Below are positions 8,864-16,710 of a DNA stretch of 64,000 nt, piece by piece (the stretch's first letter is position 1; the number at the start of each line of letters is the position of its first letter). Below the pieces are notes generated by a model. It saw nothing but the letters and a program-made list of their open reading frames with translations. It searched no databases and was not told the origin of the DNA. The DNA is taken from assembly GCF_003864295.1 (NCBI RefSeq), contig NZ_BDQK01000014.1, positions 62,001-126,000 on the forward strand, in the 5' to 3' direction. The translations under genes were made by a program, and so were the position numbers. Source of the DNA: Aphanothece sacrum FPU1. GTDB lineage: Bacteria; Cyanobacteriota; Cyanobacteriia; Cyanobacteriales; Microcystaceae.

Positions 8864-9823
8864 CTAGCTTCGCCAAATTTGCTCAATAATTGTTTCCGGT
8901 GAAATATCAGCAATACTATCGGTTTGAGATTGTAAGCCAATATAACGATCTTGAGCAGGTGGCAGAAGTTTAGTTGCTTGAGTGGGGCCAAATAGTCCCA
9001 CCGTATAAGTCCCTACTGCTACAGCCAATTGTACGGGAATACTATCAGGACTGATAATCAGATTAGCCCCCGCAATCATAGCCGCTAATTTCCCCATATC
9101 ATTGGGTTTTGTTACCTTCAGGGTAGGATAACTCTCCTTAAGGGGCTTAATCCATTCTGACCCGTCAGACCCTTGTAACAGAACAATAGGAAGATTAGGT
9201 TGCTTTTGTTGAATGTTCTCGATAATTTTGCCCCATTGAGAGATAGGATAGCTATTTTTTGCGGTTTTGGACTCAGGTAATTCTCCCACCCCTCCAGAAA
9301 TCAATACATAACCCCCTGGCAAATCTAAGCGTTTTTGTTCTCCTTCTGCCCAGTCAATATCCGCTTTAGGCAGAGATATTTTGAGAGAGGGACAGGGAGA
9401 ATGAACATCTAGACCTTGTAGGAGATCATGATACTGATAAGCAGTGTATTGTTCAGTTTTTAGGACAACAGGATTAGAAATAAACCAACCGGGTTGAGTT
9501 TGGTAAGCCACACAAAGAGGGATGCCATTTAACCACAACAGAAGTCCTAGTGTCCAGCGTGGGTCAAGGGTAACAGCCACATCATATTCACGATCGCGGA
9601 TAATGCCTAATAAATTGAGATAATCAGCCAATCCATTGCGATCTTTATAATCAAACATCAAGACTTCGTGGATGTAGGGACACACCCGATAAGCTGGTTT
9701 AGCACGGGGTTCGACGATGACATCTATCGTGGCCTTCGGGTATTGGATTTTCAGATCTTCCAGGGTTGGAAAAAATAAGAGTTGGTTACTAATTCCCCCA
9801 GGAACTAGGGCTAGTATTCGCAT
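8864..9823 (-). CDS. Glycosyltransferase family 9 (heptosyltransferase-like)
   Basis: A 319-residue protein beginning MRILALVPGGISNQLLFFPTL, the N-terminal pattern of GT9/heptosyltransferase GT-B enzymes. The C-terminal donor-binding part shows ISGGVGELPESK, then IAGANLIISPDSIPVQLAVAVG and GLFGPTQ, which are typical of the family. It should transfer a sugar from a nucleotide donor to an envelope glycan; donor and acceptor cannot be read from the sequence. The gene stands alone, without lipopolysaccharide genes nearby. Length is normal. ATG at 9823 fits the conserved N-terminus. Confidence 0.85.
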   Translation of the reverse strand: MRILALVPGGISNQLLFFPTLEDLKIQYPKATIDVIVEPRAKPAYRVCPYIHEVLMFDYKDRNGLADYLNLLGIIRDREYDVAVTLDPRWTLGLLLWLNGIPLCVAYQTQPGWFISNPVVLKTEQYTAYQYHDLLQGLDVHSPCPSLKISLPKADIDWAEGEQKRLDLPGGYVLISGGVGELPESKTAKNSYPISQWGKIIENIQQKQPNLPIVLLQGSDGSEWIKPLKESYPTLKVTKPNDMGKLAAMIAGANLIISPDSIPVQLAVAVGTYTVGLFGPTQATKLLPPAQDRYIGLQSQTDSIADISPETIIEQIWRS

Positions 9824-9894
9824 AAGTACGTTTGTTGTATTGAGTATCTATCGGCTTAATCAGCTTAATTCTAAAGGAAGAACGCTGAAATCGC

Positions 9895-10022
9895 TTGTCT
9901 GTTCAGAATGAATTTCTATTGGTGGGGTTAGTGGATGTTCATCATTATGAATGGGAAAAAGCCTGGAATATTATGCAAAATACCACACCTTTGATTATAC
10001 CAATCATACTTTGTTACCGTTC
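9895..10022 (+). pseudogene. Glycogen phosphorylase fragment
   Basis: The translation at 9895-9972 gives LLVGLVDVHHYEWEKAWNI. After a frame change, the following bases give YHTFDYTNHTLLP (about 9980-10020). Together these match the conserved glycogen/starch phosphorylase segment LLVDEH..WDxAWxIxxxTFxYTNHTLLP. Only about 40 codons survive, with a frameshift and no catalytic C-terminal domain or PLP site. It is therefore a decayed fossil, not a gene. The rest of 10023-10290 shows no further phosphorylase sequence. It holds a HIP1-like GCGATCGC site and one arm of the GC-rich repeat (AAACCCGCCCCTAC, about 10250-10263). Confidence 0.6.
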
Positions 10023-10290
10023 GAGTAGAATTAAAACATTACGTTCAATCCGAAGCCCAATTAACAGTTTAATTCGGTTTTTGGTAACTTTAATGGGGAT
10101 TTTATAGCCATATGTTATTGGATGAGATACACTACATTGGTATCAAAACTATTATAGGTAATGGTTTGACTTCCAACGCGATCGCCAGGAAAGAACTTCC
10201 TAAAGGGCAGGTTTATACAACATATTGGTTAGAATCATGAAATTTTGGCATAAACCCGCCCCTACCATAGTCAAAACTTGCAAATTGTTC

Positions 10291-11946
10291 ATGAATACAC
10301 TTAGTAAATTATCAGAAAATATGAATATTGCTGCCAAAATTCAAGATATTTTTCCCTCGATTGATAGTATACCTTTAGACTTTCAATTAAACCATCCCAT
10401 TGACCAAAAAGAATATTTGGTTGATGGAAAATTAGAGATTTGGGAAGGAGAAACAGAAGAAACATTTTCTCCTATTTATCTCAAAACATCAGAAGGACTG
10501 GTTCGTCACCAAATTGGACAGTTTCCCCTATTAAATCAAGAAGCTGCTTTATCTGCCTTAGAAGCGGCGGTAAAAGCTTATGATAATGGTAGGGGAAAAT
10601 GGCCAACCATGTCAGTAGGTCAACGTATCGAATGTCTTCAAGATTTTGCCTATCGCATGAAAGAAAAGCGTGGCATAGTTGTTAATTTATTGATGTGGGA
10701 AATTGGTAAATCTTACACAGATTCTTGTAAAGAATTTGATCGAACTGTTGACTATATTGAAGATACAATTGATGCTTTAAAAAATCTAGATCGTGTCTCC
10801 TCTCGGTTTGAAATTTCCGAAGGAGTCATCGGACAAATTCGTCGCGCCCCTTTAGGTGTTGTCTTAAGTATGGGGCCAGCAAATTATCCCTTAAACGAGA
10901 CATTCACTACTTTAATTCCAGCCCTCATTATGGGCAATACAGTGATTGTTAAAGCCCCAAGACCTGGAGTTTTATTGAATTACCCTTTATTAGAAGCTTT
11001 TAAAGAAGCTTTTCCTCCGGGGGTAGTTAATACCATTTATGGGCAAGGACGGTTAATTTCTCCGCCTTTAATGGAATCAGGCAAAATAGATGCTTTAGCT
11101 TTTATTGGAACAAGTCGTGCCGCTAATAATCTCAAAAAACAGCATCCTAAATCTCATCGTTTACGTTCAATTTTAGGATTAGAAGCGAAAAATCCAGGTA
11201 TTGTTTTACCTCATGCAGATTTAGATTTAGCCGTCAAAGAATGTATTTTAGGAACTCTTTCTTATAATGGACAACGCTGTACCGCGATCAAAATTCTTTT
11301 TGTTCATACGGCAATTATTGATAAGTTTCTAGAGAAGTTTACCACTGCGGTAAATAACCTAAAATTTGGTATGCCTTGGGAAGATAATGTTTTCTTAACA
11401 CCTATTGCTGAACCTGGTAAACCGAACTATCTTCAAGAATTAGTAGAGGATGCCAAACAACATGGGGCAGAAGTTATTAATGAAGCGGGAGGGATGATCA
11501 ATGAAACCTTCTTTTATCCAGCGATTCTTTATCCCGTTAATGATAAAATGAAGGTCTATTCTGTTGAACAATTTGGCCCAGTTGTTCCTATTGTTCCCTT
11601 TGATGATATTGAGACTCCTATTAATTATTTAGTCAAGTCAGATTATGGTCAACAGGTCAGTATTTTCGGACAAAATACAGAAGCGATCGCGCAATTAGTT
11701 GATCCATTGGTTAACCAAGTTTGTCGTGTTAATATTAACAGTCAATGTCAACGGGGCCCTGATACTTTTCCCTTTACAGGAAGAAAAGATTCTGCGGAAG
11801 GAACATTATCAGTGCATGATGCGTTAAGGGCCTTTTCTATTCGTACTCTCGTTGCAGCAAAAGACATTGATCTCAATAAACGATTAATTTCTGAAATGGT
11901 CAGAGAACATAAGTCTAATTTTCTCTCAACTGATTTCATTTTGTAG
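10291..11946 (+). CDS. gapN: Aldehyde dehydrogenase, GapN-like (NADP-dependent glyceraldehyde-3-phosphate dehydrogenase)
   Basis: An aldehyde dehydrogenase of about 550 residues. It shows the Rossmann-side text GPANYPLNETFTTLIPALIMGN with VKAPRPG, the FIGTSRAA motif, and the catalytic cysteine in SYNGQRCTA (codon 11278-11280). The wording around this cysteine is closest to the non-phosphorylating GapN branch, which oxidises glyceraldehyde-3-phosphate to 3-phosphoglycerate with NADP. The usual ELGGKN motif that carries the general-base glutamate reads GLEAKNP here, so chemistry could differ. The frame extends up to TTG 10225, but that stretch is a copy of the GC-rich repeat, so ATG 10291 or 10321 is more credible. 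It is a single gene followed by a strong terminator. Confidence 0.75.
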   Translation: MNTLSKLSENMNIAAKIQDIFPSIDSIPLDFQLNHPIDQKEYLVDGKLEIWEGETEETFSPIYLKTSEGLVRHQIGQFPLLNQEAALSALEAAVKAYDNGRGKWPTMSVGQRIECLQDFAYRMKEKRGIVVNLLMWEIGKSYTDSCKEFDRTVDYIEDTIDALKNLDRVSSRFEISEGVIGQIRRAPLGVVLSMGPANYPLNETFTTLIPALIMGNTVIVKAPRPGVLLNYPLLEAFKEAFPPGVVNTIYGQGRLISPPLMESGKIDALAFIGTSRAANNLKKQHPKSHRLRSILGLEAKNPGIVLPHADLDLAVKECILGTLSYNGQRCTAIKILFVHTAIIDKFLEKFTTAVNNLKFGMPWEDNVFLTPIAEPGKPNYLQELVEDAKQHGAEVINEAGGMINETFFYPAILYPVNDKMKVYSVEQFGPVVPIVPFDDIETPINYLVKSDYGQQVSIFGQNTEAIAQLVDPLVNQVCRVNINSQCQRGPDTFPFTGRKDSAEGTLSVHDALRAFSIRTLVAAKDIDLNKRLISEMVREHKSNFLSTDFIL

Positions 11947-11989
11947 GGAGAAAGCAAAAGATATCTCAAAGTAAACTATAAATATTGTA

Positions 11990-12017
11990 AAATCCCAGGG
12001 ATAACCCTCTGGGATTT
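11990..12017 (+). terminator. Hairpin terminator after the GapN-like gene
   Basis: AAATCCCAG (11990-11998) pairs with CTGGGATTT (12009-12017). Further pairing of GG with CC at the top and a T-rich run (tgtcttgtt) after the stem complete a Rho-independent terminator. Confidence 0.7.
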
Positions 12018-12089
12018 GTCTTGTTATATGGCAAAGAAAAATGTTAAATAGTAAACTAAACAAAATATTTAGGAGATGACTGGCAAAGA

Positions 12090-12791
12090 TCAGGAAATAT
12101 AACGATTTAATTTTATCAGATTATTAAGTAATTGATCAACATGAATTAAACCTTGTACTCCTTTTCCTCCGCCTACATTGGAAACCCCATAAACAATTTT
12201 TTTAACAGTATTTAACTCATCTTGAGGATTGATTTGTTGTTTGGTTTTATAAGATAACGCCGATGTATGAGCAATAATTCCTCTGTTTTTACCAAAAGAA
12301 TCCATCAAATTGAGCCAATCTTGATCCAGATCATCACTATTAATACCGATAGGTAAAAGTAGAGTCAAAATATTTTTTTCTTTAATACCATGATTGTCAT
12401 TTACAGAAGATATAAAGCGACGATGTGCTTTATCTATTTTATTATCTAATTTTAACTGTTCTTGAAGTTTTTTATCGAAATTAGATTGTTTAGACCTAAG
12501 GGAATCTGGAGGTGCTTCCATTTCCATTCCAGAAAAAGCAAGTAAAGAAAGTAAAGTTCGTCCACTTTCTCCCTTTTTTTTCCAAGTATCAACGGCTGAA
12601 AGTGCTATTTCTTTAACTCGATCTTCAAAATAAGCCTCGATTTCAGCATGAGCTAATACTCGATAAGAAATTGCATGAGCTAACTTTCTTTCAGAATATG
12701 ATCCTGTGGGATCATATTTTCTTGGTAAAAAATTTTTTTAAAGTTTATTTAGTTCTTTTTCTAAGGATCTAAATCTTTGGGAACGAGGCAT
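12090..12791 (-). pseudogene. HEPN-family protein (MAE_28990/MAE_18760-like) interrupted by an in-frame TAA
   Basis: From ATG at 12791 the frame reads MPRSQRFRSLEKELNKL, then TAA (12740-12738), and continues in the same frame with KNFLPRKYDPTG, SERKLAHAISYRVLAHAEIE and AYFEDRVKE to a stop at 12090. Without the stop it would be about 233 residues. The AHAEIEAYFEDR region and the conserved helical body match HEPN proteins of the MAE_28990 type, a fold rich in RNases and toxins. The only lesion is one codon in an A/T homopolymer (A7T6), so a nonsense mutation or sequencing error is likely. The first ATG after the stop is at 12527 and would remove a third of the protein. It lies 18 nt downstream of the DUF262 gene and looks co-transcribed with it. 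Confidence 0.65.
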
Positions 12792-12809
12792 AATTTAATC
12801 TTTTTTACC

Positions 12810-14042
12810 TCATCTAAATCCTGAAAAAACAAGATGATTATTAATTAATTCAGGAATATTAAAATCTATTTCTAAAACTTCTTGTAAAGCTTTACCCCAA
12901 AGAGCTAATCTTCTGTGAGTATTAGTAATAGTATTTGTACTACTTTTGACTGAACTTATAAAATCTGGTGATGAAGAACAAATGGTCTTAAAGGCTTCTT
13001 CAATTTTTATTTTATTTACCTGCTCTACTTTTTGTCGAATCTCTGCATCTGAAAAATAAAATAATATTGTGTCCAGTAACGATAAATTTCTTTGTCTTTC
13101 ATATGTGGCTTTATCTTGTAACCAAATTTTGCTAAAATTATCTTCCCCAAAGATTCTGATAGTCATCTCCACAGCTTTTTCAAATTTTTGAATAGTTTCC
13201 TCTATATTATCTTGTTTTTTTTCCCATTCGTCATTAAATCTTTTAGAAGTTTTATCTACAAAATTTTTTAAATCTCCTCTATATTCAGGTAAAAAATACT
13301 GAAAAGCAATATACTTTAAAAGTAATTGATTATCACGCATACGAAAATCTGGTTGCTTAGTAAAAATAGCTTTTAACCCTTTACTTTTAATTGACTGATC
13401 ATCTATATAATCAGTAAATTTTCCGGGATTTAAGGCTTGTCTAAGTTCTTGAGGAGATAGAGGGGTACTTTCGGCATTTAACCTCAGAAATACTTTGTAA
13501 AGAAAATTCTCACTTTGCCAGTTTTTGATTATTGTTGTCCGAATTGTTTGATTATCTAAAGCATCTAAATATTGACTATATAAGGGATTGTTTTCAAAGT
13601 CTTGCAACTTCAAACTATTCAAATTAGATAAAAATTCTAGTTCTTTTAACTTAAAATTGTTATTTGGTGATTCACTTTTATTATAAAATTGCAAAATTGT
13701 AAGTAAACGTTGCTTACCATCAAGAACTAAATATTTACCTTTTTCTTTTTCTGCTAAAACTATTTGTGGTACAGGAATTCCTAAAATTAAAGATTCTATA
13801 AAACGACTCTTCCGTTTGATCGTCCAAGCATCTCTACGCTGAAATCTAGGATTTAAGTTAATATTTTTGCGGTTCAGTTGATTTAAGATAGTTTCTGTTG
13901 TCCAGTCAGTTCCATAAACAACAATATCAGAAATATGTTTAAGATTAAATTCGGAACTATCTGATTCATTTTGTGCATCATCAAAGCCAAATTCTTCCGC
14001 CAATTCTTCTTCATTGTACTGGAATTCTGCTACTTGACTCAT
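12810..14042 (-). CDS. DUF262 domain protein (ParB/GmrS-like nuclease fold)
   Basis: A 410-residue protein. The DUF262 core is near residues 45-200: NPRFQRRDAW, then SLILGIPVPQIVLAE, and LVLDGKQRLLTILQFY, with the characteristic DG(K/Q)QR motif, and FLRLNAESTPLSPQELRQAL. DUF262 is related to ParB-type NTPase/nuclease domains and occurs in GmrSD type IV restriction and other defence systems. The C-terminal DUF1524 HNH domain of GmrD is not visible. Instead the partner is a HEPN protein 18 nt downstream, a common two-gene pairing. The acidic N-terminus (about 30 residues) is probably disordered. It is probably a defence or toxin-type module; direct evidence of activity is lacking. Confidence 0.78.
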   Translation of the reverse strand: MSQVAEFQYNEEELAEEFGFDDAQNESDSSEFNLKHISDIVVYGTDWTTETILNQLNRKNINLNPRFQRRDAWTIKRKSRFIESLILGIPVPQIVLAEKEKGKYLVLDGKQRLLTILQFYNKSESPNNNFKLKELEFLSNLNSLKLQDFENNPLYSQYLDALDNQTIRTTIIKNWQSENFLYKVFLRLNAESTPLSPQELRQALNPGKFTDYIDDQSIKSKGLKAIFTKQPDFRMRDNQLLLKYIAFQYFLPEYRGDLKNFVDKTSKRFNDEWEKKQDNIEETIQKFEKAVEMTIRIFGEDNFSKIWLQDKATYERQRNLSLLDTILFYFSDAEIRQKVEQVNKIKIEEAFKTICSSSPDFISSVKSSTNTITNTHRRLALWGKALQEVLEIDFNIPELINNHLVFSGFR

Positions 14043-14273
14043 ATCATTTATTTTTTGCTAAGTTGCTTTAAAATGTCTCTTATGATTAATTGTATATAAT
14101 GTTAGCAAGACTAATCTACTATTTTTTACCTCTTACTGTTGGGAAGTGTAGATTTAAGGAAAATTTGGTAATTCTTAAGCATATAAGCAAGAAATTTGTC
14201 CTAAACTGAAAGTCAACAACCCCTAAACTCCCATTTCTGAACTAAAATAGTGGTAGTAAAGTATTACAATACT

Positions 14274-15128
14274 ATGGACAGCCCAACTGCAACTCTTTTG
14301 ATTTCCTGTCCCGACCAACAAGGATTAGTAGCTAAATTTGCCAGTTTCATTTATGCTAATGGGGGCAATATAATTCATGCGGATCAACATACAAATTTTG
14401 AGGCTGGTCTATTTCTAAGCCGTATGGAATGGCAACTAGAAGGCTTTAATCTATCCCGTGATATGATTGCCCCGGCTTTTGCTGCTATTGCTAAACCCTT
14501 ACAAGCAGTGTGGCAAGTTCATTTTTCTGATACTATTCCTCGTGTTGCTATTTGGGTGACAAAACAAGACCATTGTTTACTCGATTTATTATGGCGATGG
14601 CAAGCAAAAGAATTATTAGCTGATATTCCTCTAATTATCAGTAATCATACCACATTACAAGCGATCGCCCAACAATTTGGCCTAGATTTTTGTCATCTTC
14701 CTATTAATAAAGATAATAAAATTCAACAGGAAGCGCGACAATTAGAAGTCCTCAGACAATACCGCATTGATTTAGTAGTTTTAGCTAAATATATGCAGAT
14801 TTTAACCCCAGATTTTATTAATCATTTTCCTCATATTATTAATATTCATCACTCTTTTTTACCTGCATTTGCTGGGGCCAACCCTTACCATCGGGCCTAC
14901 GAAAGAGGAGTTAAAATTATCGGGGCCACGGCCCATTATGTTACTGCGGATTTAGATGAAGGGCCTATCATTGAACAAGATGTGGCTAGAGTTAGCCATC
15001 GAGATACGGTTCCCGATTTAATTCGCAAAGGAAAAGACTTAGAACGGGTCGTTTTAGCCAGGGCCGTCCGCTTACATTTACAACATCGAGTCTTAGTATA
15101 CGGCAATCGCACTGTGGTTTTTGCTTAA
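14274..15128 (+). CDS. purU: Formyltetrahydrofolate deformylase
   Basis: A 284-residue enzyme that hydrolyses 10-formyltetrahydrofolate to formate and tetrahydrofolate, balancing one-carbon pools and feeding formate to purine synthesis. An N-terminal ACT regulatory domain (residues 5-80, SCPDQQGLVAKFASFIYANGG) is followed by a formyltransferase-like catalytic domain. That domain has KYMQILTP, NIHHSFLPAFAGANPYHRAY and the ATAHYVTADLDEGPIIEQD stretch with the catalytic Asn-His-Asp set. ATG 14274 gives the standard N-terminus; an upstream GTG (14250) would add eight atypical residues. It is a single gene. Confidence 0.93.
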   Translation: MDSPTATLLISCPDQQGLVAKFASFIYANGGNIIHADQHTNFEAGLFLSRMEWQLEGFNLSRDMIAPAFAAIAKPLQAVWQVHFSDTIPRVAIWVTKQDHCLLDLLWRWQAKELLADIPLIISNHTTLQAIAQQFGLDFCHLPINKDNKIQQEARQLEVLRQYRIDLVVLAKYMQILTPDFINHFPHIINIHHSFLPAFAGANPYHRAYERGVKIIGATAHYVTADLDEGPIIEQDVARVSHRDTVPDLIRKGKDLERVVLARAVRLHLQHRVLVYGNRTVVFA

Positions 15129-15139
15129 AAAAAATGGTC

Positions 15140-15161
15140 ATGACACTAGCTTAAGTGTCAT
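15140..15161 (+). terminator. Hairpin after purU
   Basis: ATGACACT (15140-15147) and AGTGTCAT (15154-15161) form an 8-bp perfect stem with a 6-nt loop, 12 nt after the stop. There is no T-tract, so it may be a weak terminator or an mRNA end-protecting structure. Confidence 0.45.
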
Positions 15162-15264
15162 CCACACTCAGGACAATCATTAAAGGGACAACTTATCCTA
15201 GACCTAGAATAGACCCTGATTATACTTTTATCTTAATGTTTTCCCGTTGCATTTTCCCTAAATC

Positions 15265-15981
15265 ATGAATTTATTCACTGTTTCTAACCATTCGGTCAAG
15301 TCTCGCATTTCTCCTTGGTTGATTCGTCTAGTTTATCCGTTAGGTTCTTGGGTAATAGTCCCTGTTTTTTTTCGTCGTATGACGATTATTGGACAAGAAA
15401 ATATCCCGACTCAGGGGCCAGTTATTGTGGCCCCAACCCATCGTTCTCGTTGGGATGCGTTAATCGTTCCTTATGCGGTGGGTAGAATGGTCAGTGGACG
15501 AGATTTACGGTTTATGGTGACATCAACTGAAATGAAAGGTCTTCAAGGCGGTTTAATTCGTCGTTTAGGGGGCTTTCCTATAGATGTTGAACGTCCGGCT
15601 ATTAGCAGTGTAGAACATAGTGTCGCTGTCCTTAAACAAGGGGAAATGTTGGTAATTTTTCCTGAAGGTGGTATCTTTAGAGATAAAATTGTTCATCCTC
15701 TTAAGCGAGGGGTGGCCCGTATTGCTTTAGAAGTGGAATCTCAACAACCCGGTTGTGGTATTAAAGTTCTTCCAGTTAGTATTCAATATAGTCAACCTTA
15801 TCCGAGTTGGGGAACAGATGTGACGGTTAATATTGCCCCTCCTATCGATGTGTCTAGTTACTATACCCAAAAGATGAAAACCTGTTCAGAAAAGCTGACT
15901 CATGAGTTAGAATCAATTCTTAAAGGGTTACATGAAAAACAACATTTATCACAAGAATTTGTCTTATTAAATAATTATTAA
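15265..15981 (+). CDS. plsC: 1-acyl-sn-glycerol-3-phosphate acyltransferase (PlsC type)
   Basis: A 238-residue membrane-associated acyltransferase of phospholipid and glycolipid synthesis, converting lysophosphatidate to phosphatidate. Block I of the family, H(X)4D, is seen as THRSRWDAL (about residues 66-74). Block III-like text is VFPEGG (IFPEGGIFRDK, about residues 132-142). The hydrophobic N-terminus (WLIRLVYPLGSWVIVPVFF) fits membrane attachment. Cyanobacteria usually carry several PlsC paralogues, so substrate preference is open. Confidence 0.85.
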   Translation: MNLFTVSNHSVKSRISPWLIRLVYPLGSWVIVPVFFRRMTIIGQENIPTQGPVIVAPTHRSRWDALIVPYAVGRMVSGRDLRFMVTSTEMKGLQGGLIRRLGGFPIDVERPAISSVEHSVAVLKQGEMLVIFPEGGIFRDKIVHPLKRGVARIALEVESQQPGCGIKVLPVSIQYSQPYPSWGTDVTVNIAPPIDVSSYYTQKMKTCSEKLTHELESILKGLHEKQHLSQEFVLLNNY

Positions 15982-16067
15982 ATAAGAATTAGTAGGGCTT
16001 TAATATCGTTAAACCCTGAAATGTAAAGCCATATTTAGGTATTTTGTATACGTTCTACAGAAAAATT

Positions 16068-16430
16068 ATGAATCAAAATCAGATAATTATTCAACAAGCT
16101 ATTAAAGCTTGTATTGATAAAAATGCAGTTACTTTTGCTTCTCTATTTGCTGAAAATGGGGAAATTATTCTTAATAATAATAGAAAGATACTTAAACCAG
16201 AAATTGCAAAAGTTACGGCTGATTATTTTGCTAATTTAGCGTATATAAATATAGAAATTAAAAATATTTCTGTTGCAGAAAATAAAGCATTGATTGATTG
16301 GACATGGCAAGATTATAATACTTTAACAGGGAAACAAAATTGCCAGGATAATGTTATCTCAATTCATTTTACATCAGGTTTGATTAGTAGTTGGCAAGAA
16401 AATAAGGTTCTATCGCAGTTACTATGCTAA
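16068..16430 (+). CDS. NTF2/SnoaL-like protein with a repeat-derived C-terminus
   Basis: A 120-residue protein with the cone-like NTF2 fold pattern: an N-terminal helix (IIIQQAIKACIDKNAVTFASLF), AENGEIIL, and beta strands with LIDWTWQDYNTLTG. Such proteins often serve as small isomerases, hydrolases or binding proteins; the function here is unknown. ATG 16068 is preferred over TTG 16044. The last codons (VLSQLLC and stop) lie inside a mobile repeat that begins at 16406. With the repeat and one 8-bp duplication removed, the frame would end WQENNK and a stop, so insertion replaced the C-terminus but left the fold intact. Confidence 0.65.
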   Translation: MNQNQIIIQQAIKACIDKNAVTFASLFAENGEIILNNNRKILKPEIAKVTADYFANLAYINIEIKNISVAENKALIDWTWQDYNTLTGKQNCQDNVISIHFTSGLISSWQENKVLSQLLC

Positions 16431-16594
16431 ATTAATAATTAATAACAGACTCAAGTCTGAACCTATAAAGACTAAGTCCGCCTGCGCGGACTAAATGCTA
16501 AGTTGCGTAGGCAACCTTTGTTTGTATAGCTTAACTATGAACGAGTTAAGGTCTATCATTTGTAATAATTTAGCATAACTTGTTCGGTAGAACC
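16406..16594. mobile_element. Small non-autonomous element, family 1, copy A (with 8-bp target duplication)
   Basis: It is 189 bp long. The ends are inverted repeats of about 30 bp: left GGTTCTATCG...TATGCTAAATTA, right the complement of GGTTCTACCG...TTATGCTAAATTA. GAAAATAA flanks both sides (16398-16405 and 16595-16602), a perfect 8-bp target duplication. Inside are short hairpins (AGTCCGC...GCGGACT, GTTGC...GCAAC). It has no coding capacity. GG-TCT ends with 8-bp duplications are typical of ISL3-family elements, so an ISL3-like transposase may mobilise it (inference). Confidence 0.8.
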
Positions 16595-16608
16595 GAAAAT
16601 AATAAGTA

Positions 16609-16700
16609 GTAGGGGCGGGTTTTGGACAAAATTCTCTGATTTTCACCAATAAACTCCATAAACCCGCCCTGGGTTTTGGACAAAATTCCCTGATTTTCAA
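16609..16700. repeat. GC-rich inverted repeat (GGGGCGGGTTT family)
   Basis: GTAGGGGCGGGTTTTGG is followed about 40 nt later by the inverse arm AAACCCGCCC. The stretch GGTTTTGGACAAAATTC is also directly repeated. The same arms recur at 10250, 49553 and 54942. The unit can fold into a long hairpin between the NTF2 gene and the opposing PIN-TRAM gene. Confidence 0.6.
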
Positions 16701-16710
16701 TAAATAGTCT

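Noticed and set aside
9717..9911. 64-codon frame on the + strand
   Set aside because: Mostly antisense to the conserved glycosyltransferase N-terminus; composition not protein-like.
16491..16700. 69-codon frame with repeated KIREFCPKP
   Set aside because: It translates the GC-rich direct/inverted repeats; not a gene.
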